Of a DNA stretch of 64,000 nucleotides, positions 56,226 to 63,369 are shown one piece after another. The notes under the pieces are model-generated. The model did not search any database. It was not told the DNA's origin and saw nothing but the letters and a program-made list of their open reading frames with translations. The translations under genes and the position numbers were made by a program. The DNA is from an uncultured Muribaculaceae bacterium. Its GTDB lineage: Bacteria > Bacteroidota > Bacteroidia > Bacteroidales > Muribaculaceae. Each line of letters starts with the position of its first letter. Position 1 is the first letter of the stretch. Location: assembly GCA_910578075.1 (NCBI GenBank), contig CAJTPK010000008.1:55688-119687 (forward strand), read 5' to 3'.

Positions 56226-57138
56226 CCTCCATTCTCACCTTTGAACAGAATTCACGCACAATTTTCTTCACCGGTCCAGGCTCCATGCCAAGCACTTTAA
56301 AAAGCAGACCTGCATCATTGGGAAGATGCGTTATGCCACACGCAATCTTGTTATCCCGATCGATAAATGCCTTGGTCTCCTCATATATCTTATCTGCGTG
56401 CTCCTTTGGTGTCATGACAATGACATTGGCAAAGACATCGAAACCACCCATGATTCCAAGCTGACGCACCGGTGTCACATTCGGATCAATCACGAATTTC
56501 TCTCTGAAAAGCTGCTCCCCGTCAGGACGCTCGCCATGACTGCATACAGAAAGAATGTCATATTCAAACAATTCCCCTTCCTTGTAATACTTACGACCTG
56601 CGGTATATATCTCTGAATAAAACAACGTGGCGGTTGGATCCACACATATTCTTGTATCAGAGATAAAACGTGTGTGACGACAGGGATAGATAGGTTCCGG
56701 CATAAACTCCAGATACGCGCCCTCTTCCAAAACGATATTCTGTATCATACCGGAATAATTGTAACGCATCTCCGCAAGTTTTGTGGCAGCACCTGTGGAG
56801 ATCCACGCAAACGCATTCTTGCGCACTGTAATATCCTGCTGGTAACGGTCGCCGTCTACATTCGGACCTCCGGACGAAAGGATATAGAGACATGGCATCT
56901 CTGGCATCTCCTCATCAAAATAAAGCTCCTGCTGCGCAATCAGAGGGACACGCCGGTCGAGATCACGCAAGATACTTTTCCCATCTGGATCAAGTTCAAA
57001 ACCGAGCCGGAGATAGCCATGTTTCCCGGGAGCACCGACATACATCTGTTCCGGCTCCCTGAGGTATGGCAGCATTTCACGCGCTGTTGAGAAATCCACC
57101 TCAGGCACAAGTGCCGTTTTTATCTTTTCCCTGTTCAT
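56185..57138 (-). CDS. ureD: Urease accessory protein UreD (UreH)
   Basis: A 317-residue UreD scaffold protein that binds UreF and UreG and the urease apoenzyme during nickel insertion. Family features include GYLRLGFELD, the GGPNVDGDRYQQDI segment, FAWISTGAATKLA and the MPEPIYPCRHTRF block. I use ATG 57138 (MNREKIKT), 10 bp after ureG; an upstream in-frame start at 57168 would overlap ureG. It is the last gene of ureEFGD and its 3' end overlaps the convergent methyltransferase gene by 41 bp. Confidence 0.92.
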   Translation of the reverse strand: MNREKIKTALVPEVDFSTAREMLPYLREPEQMYVGAPGKHGYLRLGFELDPDGKSILRDLDRRVPLIAQQELYFDEEMPEMPCLYILSSGGPNVDGDRYQQDITVRKNAFAWISTGAATKLAEMRYNYSGMIQNIVLEEGAYLEFMPEPIYPCRHTRFISDTRICVDPTATLFYSEIYTAGRKYYKEGELFEYDILSVCSHGERPDGEQLFREKFVIDPNVTPVRQLGIMGGFDVFANVIVMTPKEHADKIYEETKAFIDRDNKIACGITHLPNDAGLLFKVLGMEPGPVKKIVREFCSKVRMEVKGHPVPEEFPWR

Positions 57139-57148
57139 AAGTGTATGC

Positions 57149-57775
57149 TTACTTCTCTGTTTTATCAAAAAGGGCCATCTTGAAAATCAGATCGACCAAT
57201 TCATCTATACCCTCGCCTGTCATGCAGTTCGTGAAAACAAATGGCTTTCCGGGACGCATGAGTCGGGAATCATGATCCATAACCTCAAGAGATGCATGAA
57301 CGTAAGGGGCAAGATCGGTTTTGTTGATTACCAGTATATCGCTCTGCGAGATACCGGGACCATCCTTGCGGGGAATCTTGTCACCTGCAGCAACATCTAT
57401 TACGTAAATAAAGAAATCAACCAATGCCGGACTGAAGGTAAGCGTAAGATTATCACCGCCGGATTCTATCAATACGATATCCGTCTCAGGAAACTTCTCC
57501 TCCATCTCCTCTACAGCTGCTATATTCATTGACGGATCCTCTCTGACAGCAGTATGCGGACACGCACCTGTCTCCACACCGATAATCATATCTTCATGAA
57601 GTATACCCTTGAGAGTCTTGCGCACATGCTTCGCATCTTCTGTCGTTACAATATCATTGGTGATAATCAGCACCTTCTGGCCAAGTTCAAGAAGACGCGG
57701 TGTTATTGCCTCGATAAGGGCTGTTTTGCCGGAACCCACAGGGCCACCGACTCCTATTCTACATGTTTGTGACAT
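57149..57775 (-). CDS. ureG: Urease accessory GTPase UreG
   Basis: A 208-residue SIMIBI-class GTPase that delivers nickel to urease on GTP hydrolysis. The P-loop is GVGGPVGSGKTALIE; the metal-binding CPH motif is in ETGACPHTAVREDPS; the ESGGDNL and NKTDLAPY (guanine specificity) motifs are present. ATG 57775 is chosen; the SD-like AAAGGA lies a few bases before it. The TTG at 57808 is a weaker alternative. Confidence 0.96.
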   Translation of the reverse strand: MSQTCRIGVGGPVGSGKTALIEAITPRLLELGQKVLIITNDIVTTEDAKHVRKTLKGILHEDMIIGVETGACPHTAVREDPSMNIAAVEEMEEKFPETDIVLIESGGDNLTLTFSPALVDFFIYVIDVAAGDKIPRKDGPGISQSDILVINKTDLAPYVHASLEVMDHDSRLMRPGKPFVFTNCMTGEGIDELVDLIFKMALFDKTEK

Positions 57776-57804
57776 ATCTATTTTCCTTTTATTTTTTATA
57801 TTTA

Positions 57805-58509
57805 TCAATTCATGAACATACGCATATTCCCCTTCTCATGCAGGGATGCGATGATATCAAGTTCGGGGAAGAACGCATTCATATCCTTCAATTCCATCTG
57901 AGATGCCTCATCATAAAGTTTCTCGACATTCTCTGAAAGATCGAAAAGAATTTTCTGAGTTTCATAATGAGACACCCTGACACACCTCAATGCAGCAGAA
58001 AGCACCATGTTTATGACACCATACTGATGAGCGCAGAAAAGCGATTTCTCATCAACACCCGCCGCGGCATATGCAATACCTTGCGCTACAGGGAATGTAC
58101 CGGGCACATTCTCCGCTTTTATATCTTCAAGCCAGCGGGATATTATATCATTGGTAAAGAGCTTCGCTGCAAGTTCGGCGAATTTCTTTCCCATTCGTTT
58201 CAACATCAGTCGCGCCTCATCATTCATCTTGAATAGAATCAGCATCTTGTCAATCGCTGCCACGGAATCATAATCATTGCGTAAAAACGCACGGTGGGCT
58301 TGAATCGCAGCCACGCCATCGCTATACGCAGCCTGCAGAGCCTGTGAAGCGGTGAATGCATGGAGCGTCTCTGCATCGTGGACAATCCCTTCAAAGGAAG
58401 CAGTCTCCAGACCATTGGAAAAAGAGAATGTTCCTACCGGAAACGTCGAGTCCGTGAATTGCAACAGCCGCGAGACGGCAAGCATATCTGGTTTAATGTG
58501 TGTGCTCAT
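57805..58509 (-). CDS. ureF: Urease accessory protein UreF
   Basis: A 234-residue all-helical protein that works with UreD and UreG in urease maturation. It has the family opening LLQFTDSTFPVGTFSFSNGLE and the C-terminal AALRCVRVSHYETQKIL region. It overlaps ureE by 17 bp. Confidence 0.94.
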   Translation of the reverse strand: MSTHIKPDMLAVSRLLQFTDSTFPVGTFSFSNGLETASFEGIVHDAETLHAFTASQALQAAYSDGVAAIQAHRAFLRNDYDSVAAIDKMLILFKMNDEARLMLKRMGKKFAELAAKLFTNDIISRWLEDIKAENVPGTFPVAQGIAYAAAGVDEKSLFCAHQYGVINMVLSAALRCVRVSHYETQKILFDLSENVEKLYDEASQMELKDMNAFFPELDIIASLHEKGNMRMFMN

Positions 58510-59116
58510 GGGCTATTCCATTTTCATCAAAATGAATATGAGTGATCGGGTGATGATGATGCTCTCCGTGAGCATGACTCTCATGACCCGCTCCACCGAA
58601 CAAACGTCTGATCTCATGAGGAGCTAGATATGGTATAATTTCCAGACCCTTCTGAAAATCATAAGTGATACCCTCAAGATTATGGGTTTCCATAACACTC
58701 AGCATCACTTTCTTATCTACCGTAAGAGGGACATACACCTTGGTGCCTTTCACCACTGCCGGCCAATGCTGGTTTCCGATGGCATGACCCAATTCCACGG
58801 AACGCCGGATGATTGTATCATGATCCTTATCAGCAAGCGAGCTCAAATCAATCACAAGCACAGGGCTAAGTTCAATTTTAAGAACAGCAGCCTTATTTGT
58901 ATCGGGATCAAAATCGATCACATCACCATCAACAACCTGCGTATGGCGTTTGAGAGCTATCGGATACTCCTCGCCGCTTACGCCCTTACCGAGAAAACGG
59001 CTTTTCTGGGCGGTCCACTGGTCAAGAAATATATAATCCACATCTGCATTGCTGAGTTTCTCTTTCCATTCGGGAGACGTATTCATATTCCCGAGTATTT
59101 CGGTGTATACCTTCAT
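58493..59116 (-). CDS. ureE: Urease nickel metallochaperone UreE with His-rich tail
   Basis: A 207-residue UreE that brings nickel to the UreDFG complex. The N-terminal peptide-binding domain and the C-terminal metal-binding domain (ELGHAIGNQHWPAVVKGTKVYVP, with conserved His) are followed by a His-rich tail (AGHESHAHGEHHHH... and ending AHEHTH) of about 35 residues, which likely stores nickel. It is the first gene of ureEFGD. A weak promoter (TTG, 21 bp, TAATTTAG at 59126-59157, minus) lies just upstream. Confidence 0.94.
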   Translation of the reverse strand: MKVYTEILGNMNTSPEWKEKLSNADVDYIFLDQWTAQKSRFLGKGVSGEEYPIALKRHTQVVDGDVIDFDPDTNKAAVLKIELSPVLVIDLSSLADKDHDTIIRRSVELGHAIGNQHWPAVVKGTKVYVPLTVDKKVMLSVMETHNLEGITYDFQKGLEIIPYLAPHEIRRLFGGAGHESHAHGEHHHHPITHIHFDENGIAHEHTH

Positions 59117-59418
59117 AACCTGATTCTAAATTATCTGATTAAAAATTTCTTTAACAATATTTATCCCTGCCCTGATTAAATAACAACCAAACATCCCGTT
59201 TAGATTAAACAAGTGTTAAATAAATCATGGATTTGCCAAGGAATTTGAACATTTTTTGATGCAACGTGGTCAAGGATCTTCTTGTGGTTAGCTACTGTCA
59301 GTACCTCGATGTCAGCCGGGTTTGTGTTGGTGGGATGCTACTTCATCACTAATCACTAAAACCTATCACTTAACCTCATTCCCTTGATTAGAGAGTAAAA
59401 ACATCTTATTACTGATGC
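59117..59418. other. Gene-free stretch between ureE and fic
   Basis: No complete gene seen. On the minus strand an open stretch of about 45 codons (59343-59205), with no ATG and bounded by stops, reads like protein (DIEVLTVANHKKILDH) and could be a gene remnant. Otherwise AT-rich. Confidence 0.35.
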
Positions 59419-59442
59419 AAACTTGCCGTTATCGGCAAGTTT
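59419..59442. promoter_or_regulatory. Palindromic operator in the fic promoter
   Basis: AAACTTGCCG (59419-59428) and CGGCAAGTTT (59433-59442) are perfect 10-bp inverted repeats with TTAT between. They overlap the -33 box and spacer of the fic promoter. Confidence 0.75.
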
Positions 59443-59453
59443 TGCTATATTTG
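59423..59453 (+). promoter_or_regulatory. fic promoter
   Basis: TTG (59423-59425), 20 bp, TATATTTG (59446-59453). The -33 TTG is part of the operator arm, so a bound repressor would block RNA polymerase. Confidence 0.65.
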
Positions 59454-59471
59454 TACTCAGAAATCAAATTA

Positions 59472-59484
59472 AAACTTGCCGATA
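59472..59484 (+). promoter_or_regulatory. Third operator half-site beside the fic start codon
   Basis: AAACTTGCCGATA repeats the operator half-site (it equals the reverse complement of the right arm plus spacer) and ends one base before ATG 59486. Confidence 0.65.
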
Positions 59485-59485
59485 G

Positions 59486-60376
59486 ATGGAATACATATCA
59501 GTAAAAGAATGGGCTAAAACACATGCTGTCTCTGAAAGGACCGCACGTAACTATTGTGCGCAAGGTAAAATTGATGGAGCTTTCCTTGTCGGTAAAACGT
59601 GGAATGTACCTGTTGAGGCAGAGTTGCCGAAACGGAAGTCCAAGAAAAAAGTGTCACCGCTTCTGTTAGTATTAAGAGAACAGAAGGAGAGAAAAGTCAA
59701 AGGCGGTATATACCACCGTGTACAGATTGACCTCACTTATAATTCCAATCATATGGAGGGAAGTAAGTTGACGCATGATCAAACGAGGTATATTTTTGAG
59801 ACCAATACAATAGGCGTGACAGATATGGCGGTTAATGTCGATGACATTGTTGAGACCACTAACCATTTCCGCGCAATAGATTATATTATTGATAATACGG
59901 ATGATAAACTGACAGAAAAGCTTCTTAAAGAGCTTCACCGCATATTGAAAACAGGCACATCAGACGAGCGTAAAAGCTGGTTCCGTGTCGGAGAATATAA
60001 GAAACTTCCCAACGAAGTAGGTGGCAATGACACGACTCTCCCTGAAAACGTCCATACCGAAATCAAGACACTTCTCGTAGAATACAATAGTCGGAAAAAT
60101 CCCACCTTTGAAGATATTGTGGATTTTCATCAAAGGTTTGAGTCTATACATCCTTTCCAAGATGGAAACGGACGTGTTGGCAGACTAATTATGTTCAGGG
60201 AACTACTAAGATTTGGATATGTCCCCTTCATTATCACCGATGATTTGAAGATGTATTATTACAACGGTCTTCGCAACTGGCCGAACATCAAGGGCTATCT
60301 ACTTGATACCTGCCTCGCGGCACAAGACAACTTCAAACTTATCCTCCAAAAGTTTCGTATTCCCTTCAAAGACTGA
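59486..60376 (+). CDS. Fic-family protein with N-terminal HTH and inhibitory motif
   Basis: A 296-residue Fic protein, predicted to move AMP (or another nucleotide part) onto target proteins. The active site HPFQDGNGRVGR is at residues 222-233, matching HPFxDGNGRxxR. An inhibitory motif of the (S/T)xxxE(G/N) type, SNHMEG, is at 87-92, so this is a class II, self-inhibited Fic protein with the inhibitory helix N-terminal to the fold. Residues 1-45 look like an excisionase/MerR-type helix-turn-helix (ISVKEWAKTHAVSERTARNY). A palindrome in its promoter and a third half-site at its start suggest that this HTH represses its own gene. No separate antitoxin gene is seen. Confidence 0.9.
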   Translation: MEYISVKEWAKTHAVSERTARNYCAQGKIDGAFLVGKTWNVPVEAELPKRKSKKKVSPLLLVLREQKERKVKGGIYHRVQIDLTYNSNHMEGSKLTHDQTRYIFETNTIGVTDMAVNVDDIVETTNHFRAIDYIIDNTDDKLTEKLLKELHRILKTGTSDERKSWFRVGEYKKLPNEVGGNDTTLPENVHTEIKTLLVEYNSRKNPTFEDIVDFHQRFESIHPFQDGNGRVGRLIMFRELLRFGYVPFIITDDLKMYYYNGLRNWPNIKGYLLDTCLAAQDNFKLILQKFRIPFKD

Positions 60377-60583
60377 TACAATTAAGAGTCCTATTTGATG
60401 TTGACTCCATATCCAACTGCTATTATGACATAGTTCTACTACCCCCAGCGCACTGTCTCACGCTCCTGTCGCTATAGCTTGCAAGCCATTAGTTTTCCAT
60501 AAATCGTAGTGGCAACAGCAATTATCGTCCTTTAATGAGACACCTGTCCGATGATATACGGATAATTCTTTGTAATTTTGCAT
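60377..60583. other. Gene-free stretch between fic and the next gene
   Basis: No open frame of note and no clear terminator stem. The -7 octamer TAATTTTG is at 60573-60580. Confidence 0.35.
60573..60580 (+). promoter_or_regulatory. Putative -7 element three bases before an ATG
   Basis: TAATTTTG fits TAnnTTTG and ends three bases before ATG 60584; no -33 TTTG is seen. If used, the mRNA would be leaderless. Confidence 0.35.
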
Positions 60584-61168
60584 ATGGCACTCAAATTCAA
60601 TCGTCATATCTCAATCGCTCTTATAGGCATTAACATAATAGGCACTGTCCTATCATGTTACTTGCTATGGAACTACATTTTGCTCCGATGGCATTTGAAT
60701 TATTATATTTTTGCAATAACCGCACTTACAGGAATAGCTGTCATGTTTATCGAATGCAAAAACAAGACATTCCGCTATGTGGGTAAGTTTTATGGTATAT
60801 GTTGGTGCTTTATTACAATCATCGGCTTGATGATTTGCCGGCTTGCATTTTCACCTACCCTATGTGAATCAGGAGACTATGTAATGAGGCGATCTTTAGG
60901 AATTATGGGGTTTGAAACAGCCACACTTTATAAAAAGTCAAATCTACGAGAGGTCGAAGTATGGAGATATGAATTGGTATATCCAAAGAAAATAGTCCCG
61001 TTGGATTCTCTTGGCGCAGTAGTTATCTATGGCGATTATCCTGATGGAAACGGCGATTTGACAAGCGGCACAACTATCTACCCAATGGACGATTCATATT
61101 ACGACAATCTCCCGGCTATAAAAGAATACGCCGAAAGACACAATATCCCTTATCACAAGTTGCAATGA
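60584..61168 (+). CDS. Membrane protein of unknown function
   Basis: A 194-residue protein with three predicted membrane segments in the first 95 residues (ISIALIGINIIGTVLSCYL, the YYIFAITALTGIAVMF region, and GICWCFITIIGLMICRL), then a soluble domain with GAVVIYGDYPDGNGDL. No known family recognised. ATG 60584 replaces the TTG at 60578, which lies within the putative -7 box. The stop overlaps the next start by 4 bp (ATGA), so the two are translationally coupled. Confidence 0.6.
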   Translation: MALKFNRHISIALIGINIIGTVLSCYLLWNYILLRWHLNYYIFAITALTGIAVMFIECKNKTFRYVGKFYGICWCFITIIGLMICRLAFSPTLCESGDYVMRRSLGIMGFETATLYKKSNLREVEVWRYELVYPKKIVPLDSLGAVVIYGDYPDGNGDLTSGTTIYPMDDSYYDNLPAIKEYAERHNIPYHKLQ

Positions 61169-61551
61169 GAATACGTTACAATCATAAAGTATTGCAGATA
61201 CTGTTCTTTGTTGGGATGGCTCTGTCATCATGTACTCCAGAAAAGATACATCTGACGGATTATTACTACATCTATGCTCCCGGAGAGTTTTATGATACAT
61301 ACACGCTTGCGTGTAAATTGGCCTCAGATAATGATGTCGAGATTGATAGTATAAGTTATGTAAAATGGAATAATCAGGTAATTGCCGTGAAAAGAAACAC
61401 AGGCAGCAGACCGTGGTTCGTTGTTAAAGCACGAGAAGATTGCTTAAGGTCGTGTAATAATGACATTTTGACGTCTAATTTATCAAAACAGGAAGTGGAT
61501 AGTATTTTAGGAGCATATCATGGCAAATTCAAAGAAAAATATTTTGAATGA
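61165..61551 (+). CDS. Small lipoprotein of unknown function
   Basis: A 128-residue lipoprotein: hydrophobic leader with lipobox LSSC (Cys at about 23). The mature part starts with TPEKIHLTDYYYIYAPGEFYD and has a C-terminal helix. Not recognised. It overlaps the gene before by 4 bp and the one after by 32 bp (or is separated from it by 1 bp if that gene starts at 61553). Confidence 0.6.
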   Translation: MRIRYNHKVLQILFFVGMALSSCTPEKIHLTDYYYIYAPGEFYDTYTLACKLASDNDVEIDSISYVKWNNQVIAVKRNTGSRPWFVVKAREDCLRSCNNDILTSNLSKQEVDSILGAYHGKFKEKYFE

Positions 61552-61930
61552 TATGATACAATTTCTTGACGCACTATATTGGTATCTTGACAAATATCTC
61601 GATAAGCAATCAAAAAAGCATTTTTGGTTTACCAAAGGTATAACTGAATTAGGTTTAGTCATGCCAATATTTGCGTTGACTTGGATAGGTATAACCGTTG
61701 TTGGTTATGTATTTGAATTGTCAGCTTTGTTCCCTTATATGTTATTATTCCCGGCTGTGTTACCTTTGTCTTTATTGAGCTACTATTCTATCCGTGAAAA
61801 GAAAATAATGGCTAAACGCAATTATCACAAAATGAAATGGGTACGCCCGATAGCCATAGTAATTTATTATTCCACTTACGTTATAATTGTGATAGCTTTG
61901 GCTTTTGTGCTAATCACAAAATTTAGATAG
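61520..61930 (+). CDS. Small membrane protein of unknown function
   Basis: A 136-residue protein with about three membrane segments (LVMPIFALTWIGITVVGYV, LFPYMLLFPAVLPLSLLSYY in two parts, and IAIVIYYSTYVIIVIALAF). The basic loop between segments two and three (REKKIMAKRNYHKMKW) suggests it faces the cytoplasm. ATG 61553, one base after the previous stop, is a credible alternative start. Part of the operon 60584-61930. Confidence 0.55.
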   Translation: MANSKKNILNDMIQFLDALYWYLDKYLDKQSKKHFWFTKGITELGLVMPIFALTWIGITVVGYVFELSALFPYMLLFPAVLPLSLLSYYSIREKKIMAKRNYHKMKWVRPIAIVIYYSTYVIIVIALAFVLITKFR

Positions 61931-62032
61931 CAACTTTCATCAAAACTAATTTATAGGTGAGTTTTTCAAATACAGGCAGCTGTTGAATATTCCTAAATCT
62001 TCTCCATAAATTTTTTGGATCTTTCTCTACCG

Positions 62033-62064
62033 TTTGTGTATTTCGCTTGAAATGTGTAGATTTG
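62033..62064 (+). promoter_or_regulatory. Promoter of the 62082 gene
   Basis: TTTG (62033-62036), 20 bp, TAGATTTG (62057-62064). A full match; the leader is only about 10 nt, which excludes the upstream starts at 62034 and 62052. Confidence 0.7.
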
Positions 62065-62081
62065 CAAAAATGTTATATAAA

Positions 62082-62738
62082 ATGAAATATTTAATATTCC
62101 TATTTCTTTCAGTCATAGTTTTTCCGATATTGGCCTATGCCAAATCATATAATCCACGAGCAACGTTATTTATGAAAGATGGTTCAGTTGTTCACGGTTA
62201 TTTACGAGTGAGCTTGCACGATGTGTACAAAGACTTCAAAATCAGTGAAACCGAAAATGGCAAGAAACAAACTTATAATAATGAAGATATTGATTCGCTT
62301 AAAGTTCAATATGCAGATGGCCAGGAAGCGGTTTATTATCCTTTTCAGTTTGCTCCCGAGCCAAACAAAAAAATTAATAAAGATACCTACTTAGCATTGA
62401 TTAGCTTTGATAGTGAGCATGTCAAAGGGTATTGTATGCCTGCCAGCTATATCCGCTCTTCCTCACCTGTGCCTTCCAATAATTTTCAAAGCTATTCATC
62501 AAAAACTGCCGCCTGGTGGTATTGTTTTGAAGTGAAAGACGCAGACAAGCCAATTGTCGTTTTTTGGATATACATTCCATCAAAAAAGCCGTCTAAATAC
62601 AACATGAAAGACCTCAAAAAAGCTCTTTCTCTTTATCCCGGTGTGTATGAAACAATTTGTTCACGAGGTATTACAGCAGACCAAATAAATGAAAACCCAT
62701 TAATGGTACTGGAAATTCTTGAAGAAAGTTTGCAATAG
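62082..62738 (+). CDS. Secreted protein of unknown function (family A, copy 2)
   Basis: A 218-residue exported protein (signal peptide ends near LAYA-KSYNP). The mature start RATLFMKDGSVVHGYLRVSL, followed by KQTYNNEDIDSLKV, resembles RADIYFTNGTSTECVELKL and IHADSIDHILLYH in the protein at 577-1257. The C-terminal part (VVFWIYIPSKKPSKYNMKDL) is also similar in layout. So the two ends of this window carry related secreted proteins 61 kb apart. Function unknown. Confidence 0.7.
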   Translation: MKYLIFLFLSVIVFPILAYAKSYNPRATLFMKDGSVVHGYLRVSLHDVYKDFKISETENGKKQTYNNEDIDSLKVQYADGQEAVYYPFQFAPEPNKKINKDTYLALISFDSEHVKGYCMPASYIRSSSPVPSNNFQSYSSKTAAWWYCFEVKDADKPIVVFWIYIPSKKPSKYNMKDLKKALSLYPGVYETICSRGITADQINENPLMVLEILEESLQ

Positions 62739-62781
62739 TTTAAAGTGTATCTTACCGCTCATATATACCGTAATTTTCACA

Positions 62782-63240
62782 ATGAAAGCATTGTTTATCT
62801 CTCTCTGCCTCTCCTTATTAATGATATTGTCGTCATGTGAGGGGCGAACCGGCTACCTTGATGAAGGTCAGCAGAACACTGTTACCATGCTCACTGATGT
62901 GGAATGGCTTGTTGTGTATGCGGATTATGGTCTTGGCAATGAACAGACATTTGATGATGAAACTAATATCTATTCATTCGGCAGAGATACCAAAGGATGG
63001 ACTGCGGTTGGCTCTCTGAAAGATCCGTCTATAAAGAAAGACGTACAGTATTTTCAGTGGACTTTCACAACGGAGAATTACACGGTTATCTATACTGCCG
63101 GAAACGCTACTGAAGGTTATCGGCTTATTAAAAAGTTGACACCATCTGAAATGTGGCTGCAATGGTCGGCGCAAGATCCGGTATTATATCCCAACCAAAC
63201 AACCACCTTATACAAACTCAAAGCCCGCAAAAGACAATAG
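62782..63240 (+). CDS. Small lipoprotein of unknown function
   Basis: A 152-residue predicted lipoprotein with lipobox LSSC. The mature part has a beta-rich look (WLVVYADYGLGNE, YFQWTFTTENYTVIYTAG) with a closing YKLKARK, similar in size to small lipocalin-like proteins, but I cannot assign a family. ATG 62782 is used; the earlier frame start at 62719 lies inside the previous gene and would put residues before the signal peptide. Confidence 0.6.
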   Translation: MKALFISLCLSLLMILSSCEGRTGYLDEGQQNTVTMLTDVEWLVVYADYGLGNEQTFDDETNIYSFGRDTKGWTAVGSLKDPSIKKDVQYFQWTFTTENYTVIYTAGNATEGYRLIKKLTPSEMWLQWSAQDPVLYPNQTTTLYKLKARKRQ

Positions 63241-63310
63241 TACATAACTGTCGGGCGAAAGAAGTAAATTGGAATTGGCCTACCTGTTGGTCAGATACTT
63301 CAAGGAATTT

Positions 63311-63330
63311 TTGGTAAATATTGGTAAATA
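63311..63330 (+). repeat. Tandem 10-bp duplication
   Basis: TTGGTAAATA occurs twice in a row, 40 bp before the last gene. A third partial CAAGGAA-type echo flanks it. Confidence 0.5.
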
Positions 63331-63369
63331 AATATCCACGTTCTAAAAATCTAAAATACTCAAGGAACA

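Noticed and set aside
59486..60376. Two-gene Fic toxin-antitoxin module
   Set aside because: No small antitoxin frame beside it; the inhibitory motif is within the Fic protein itself.
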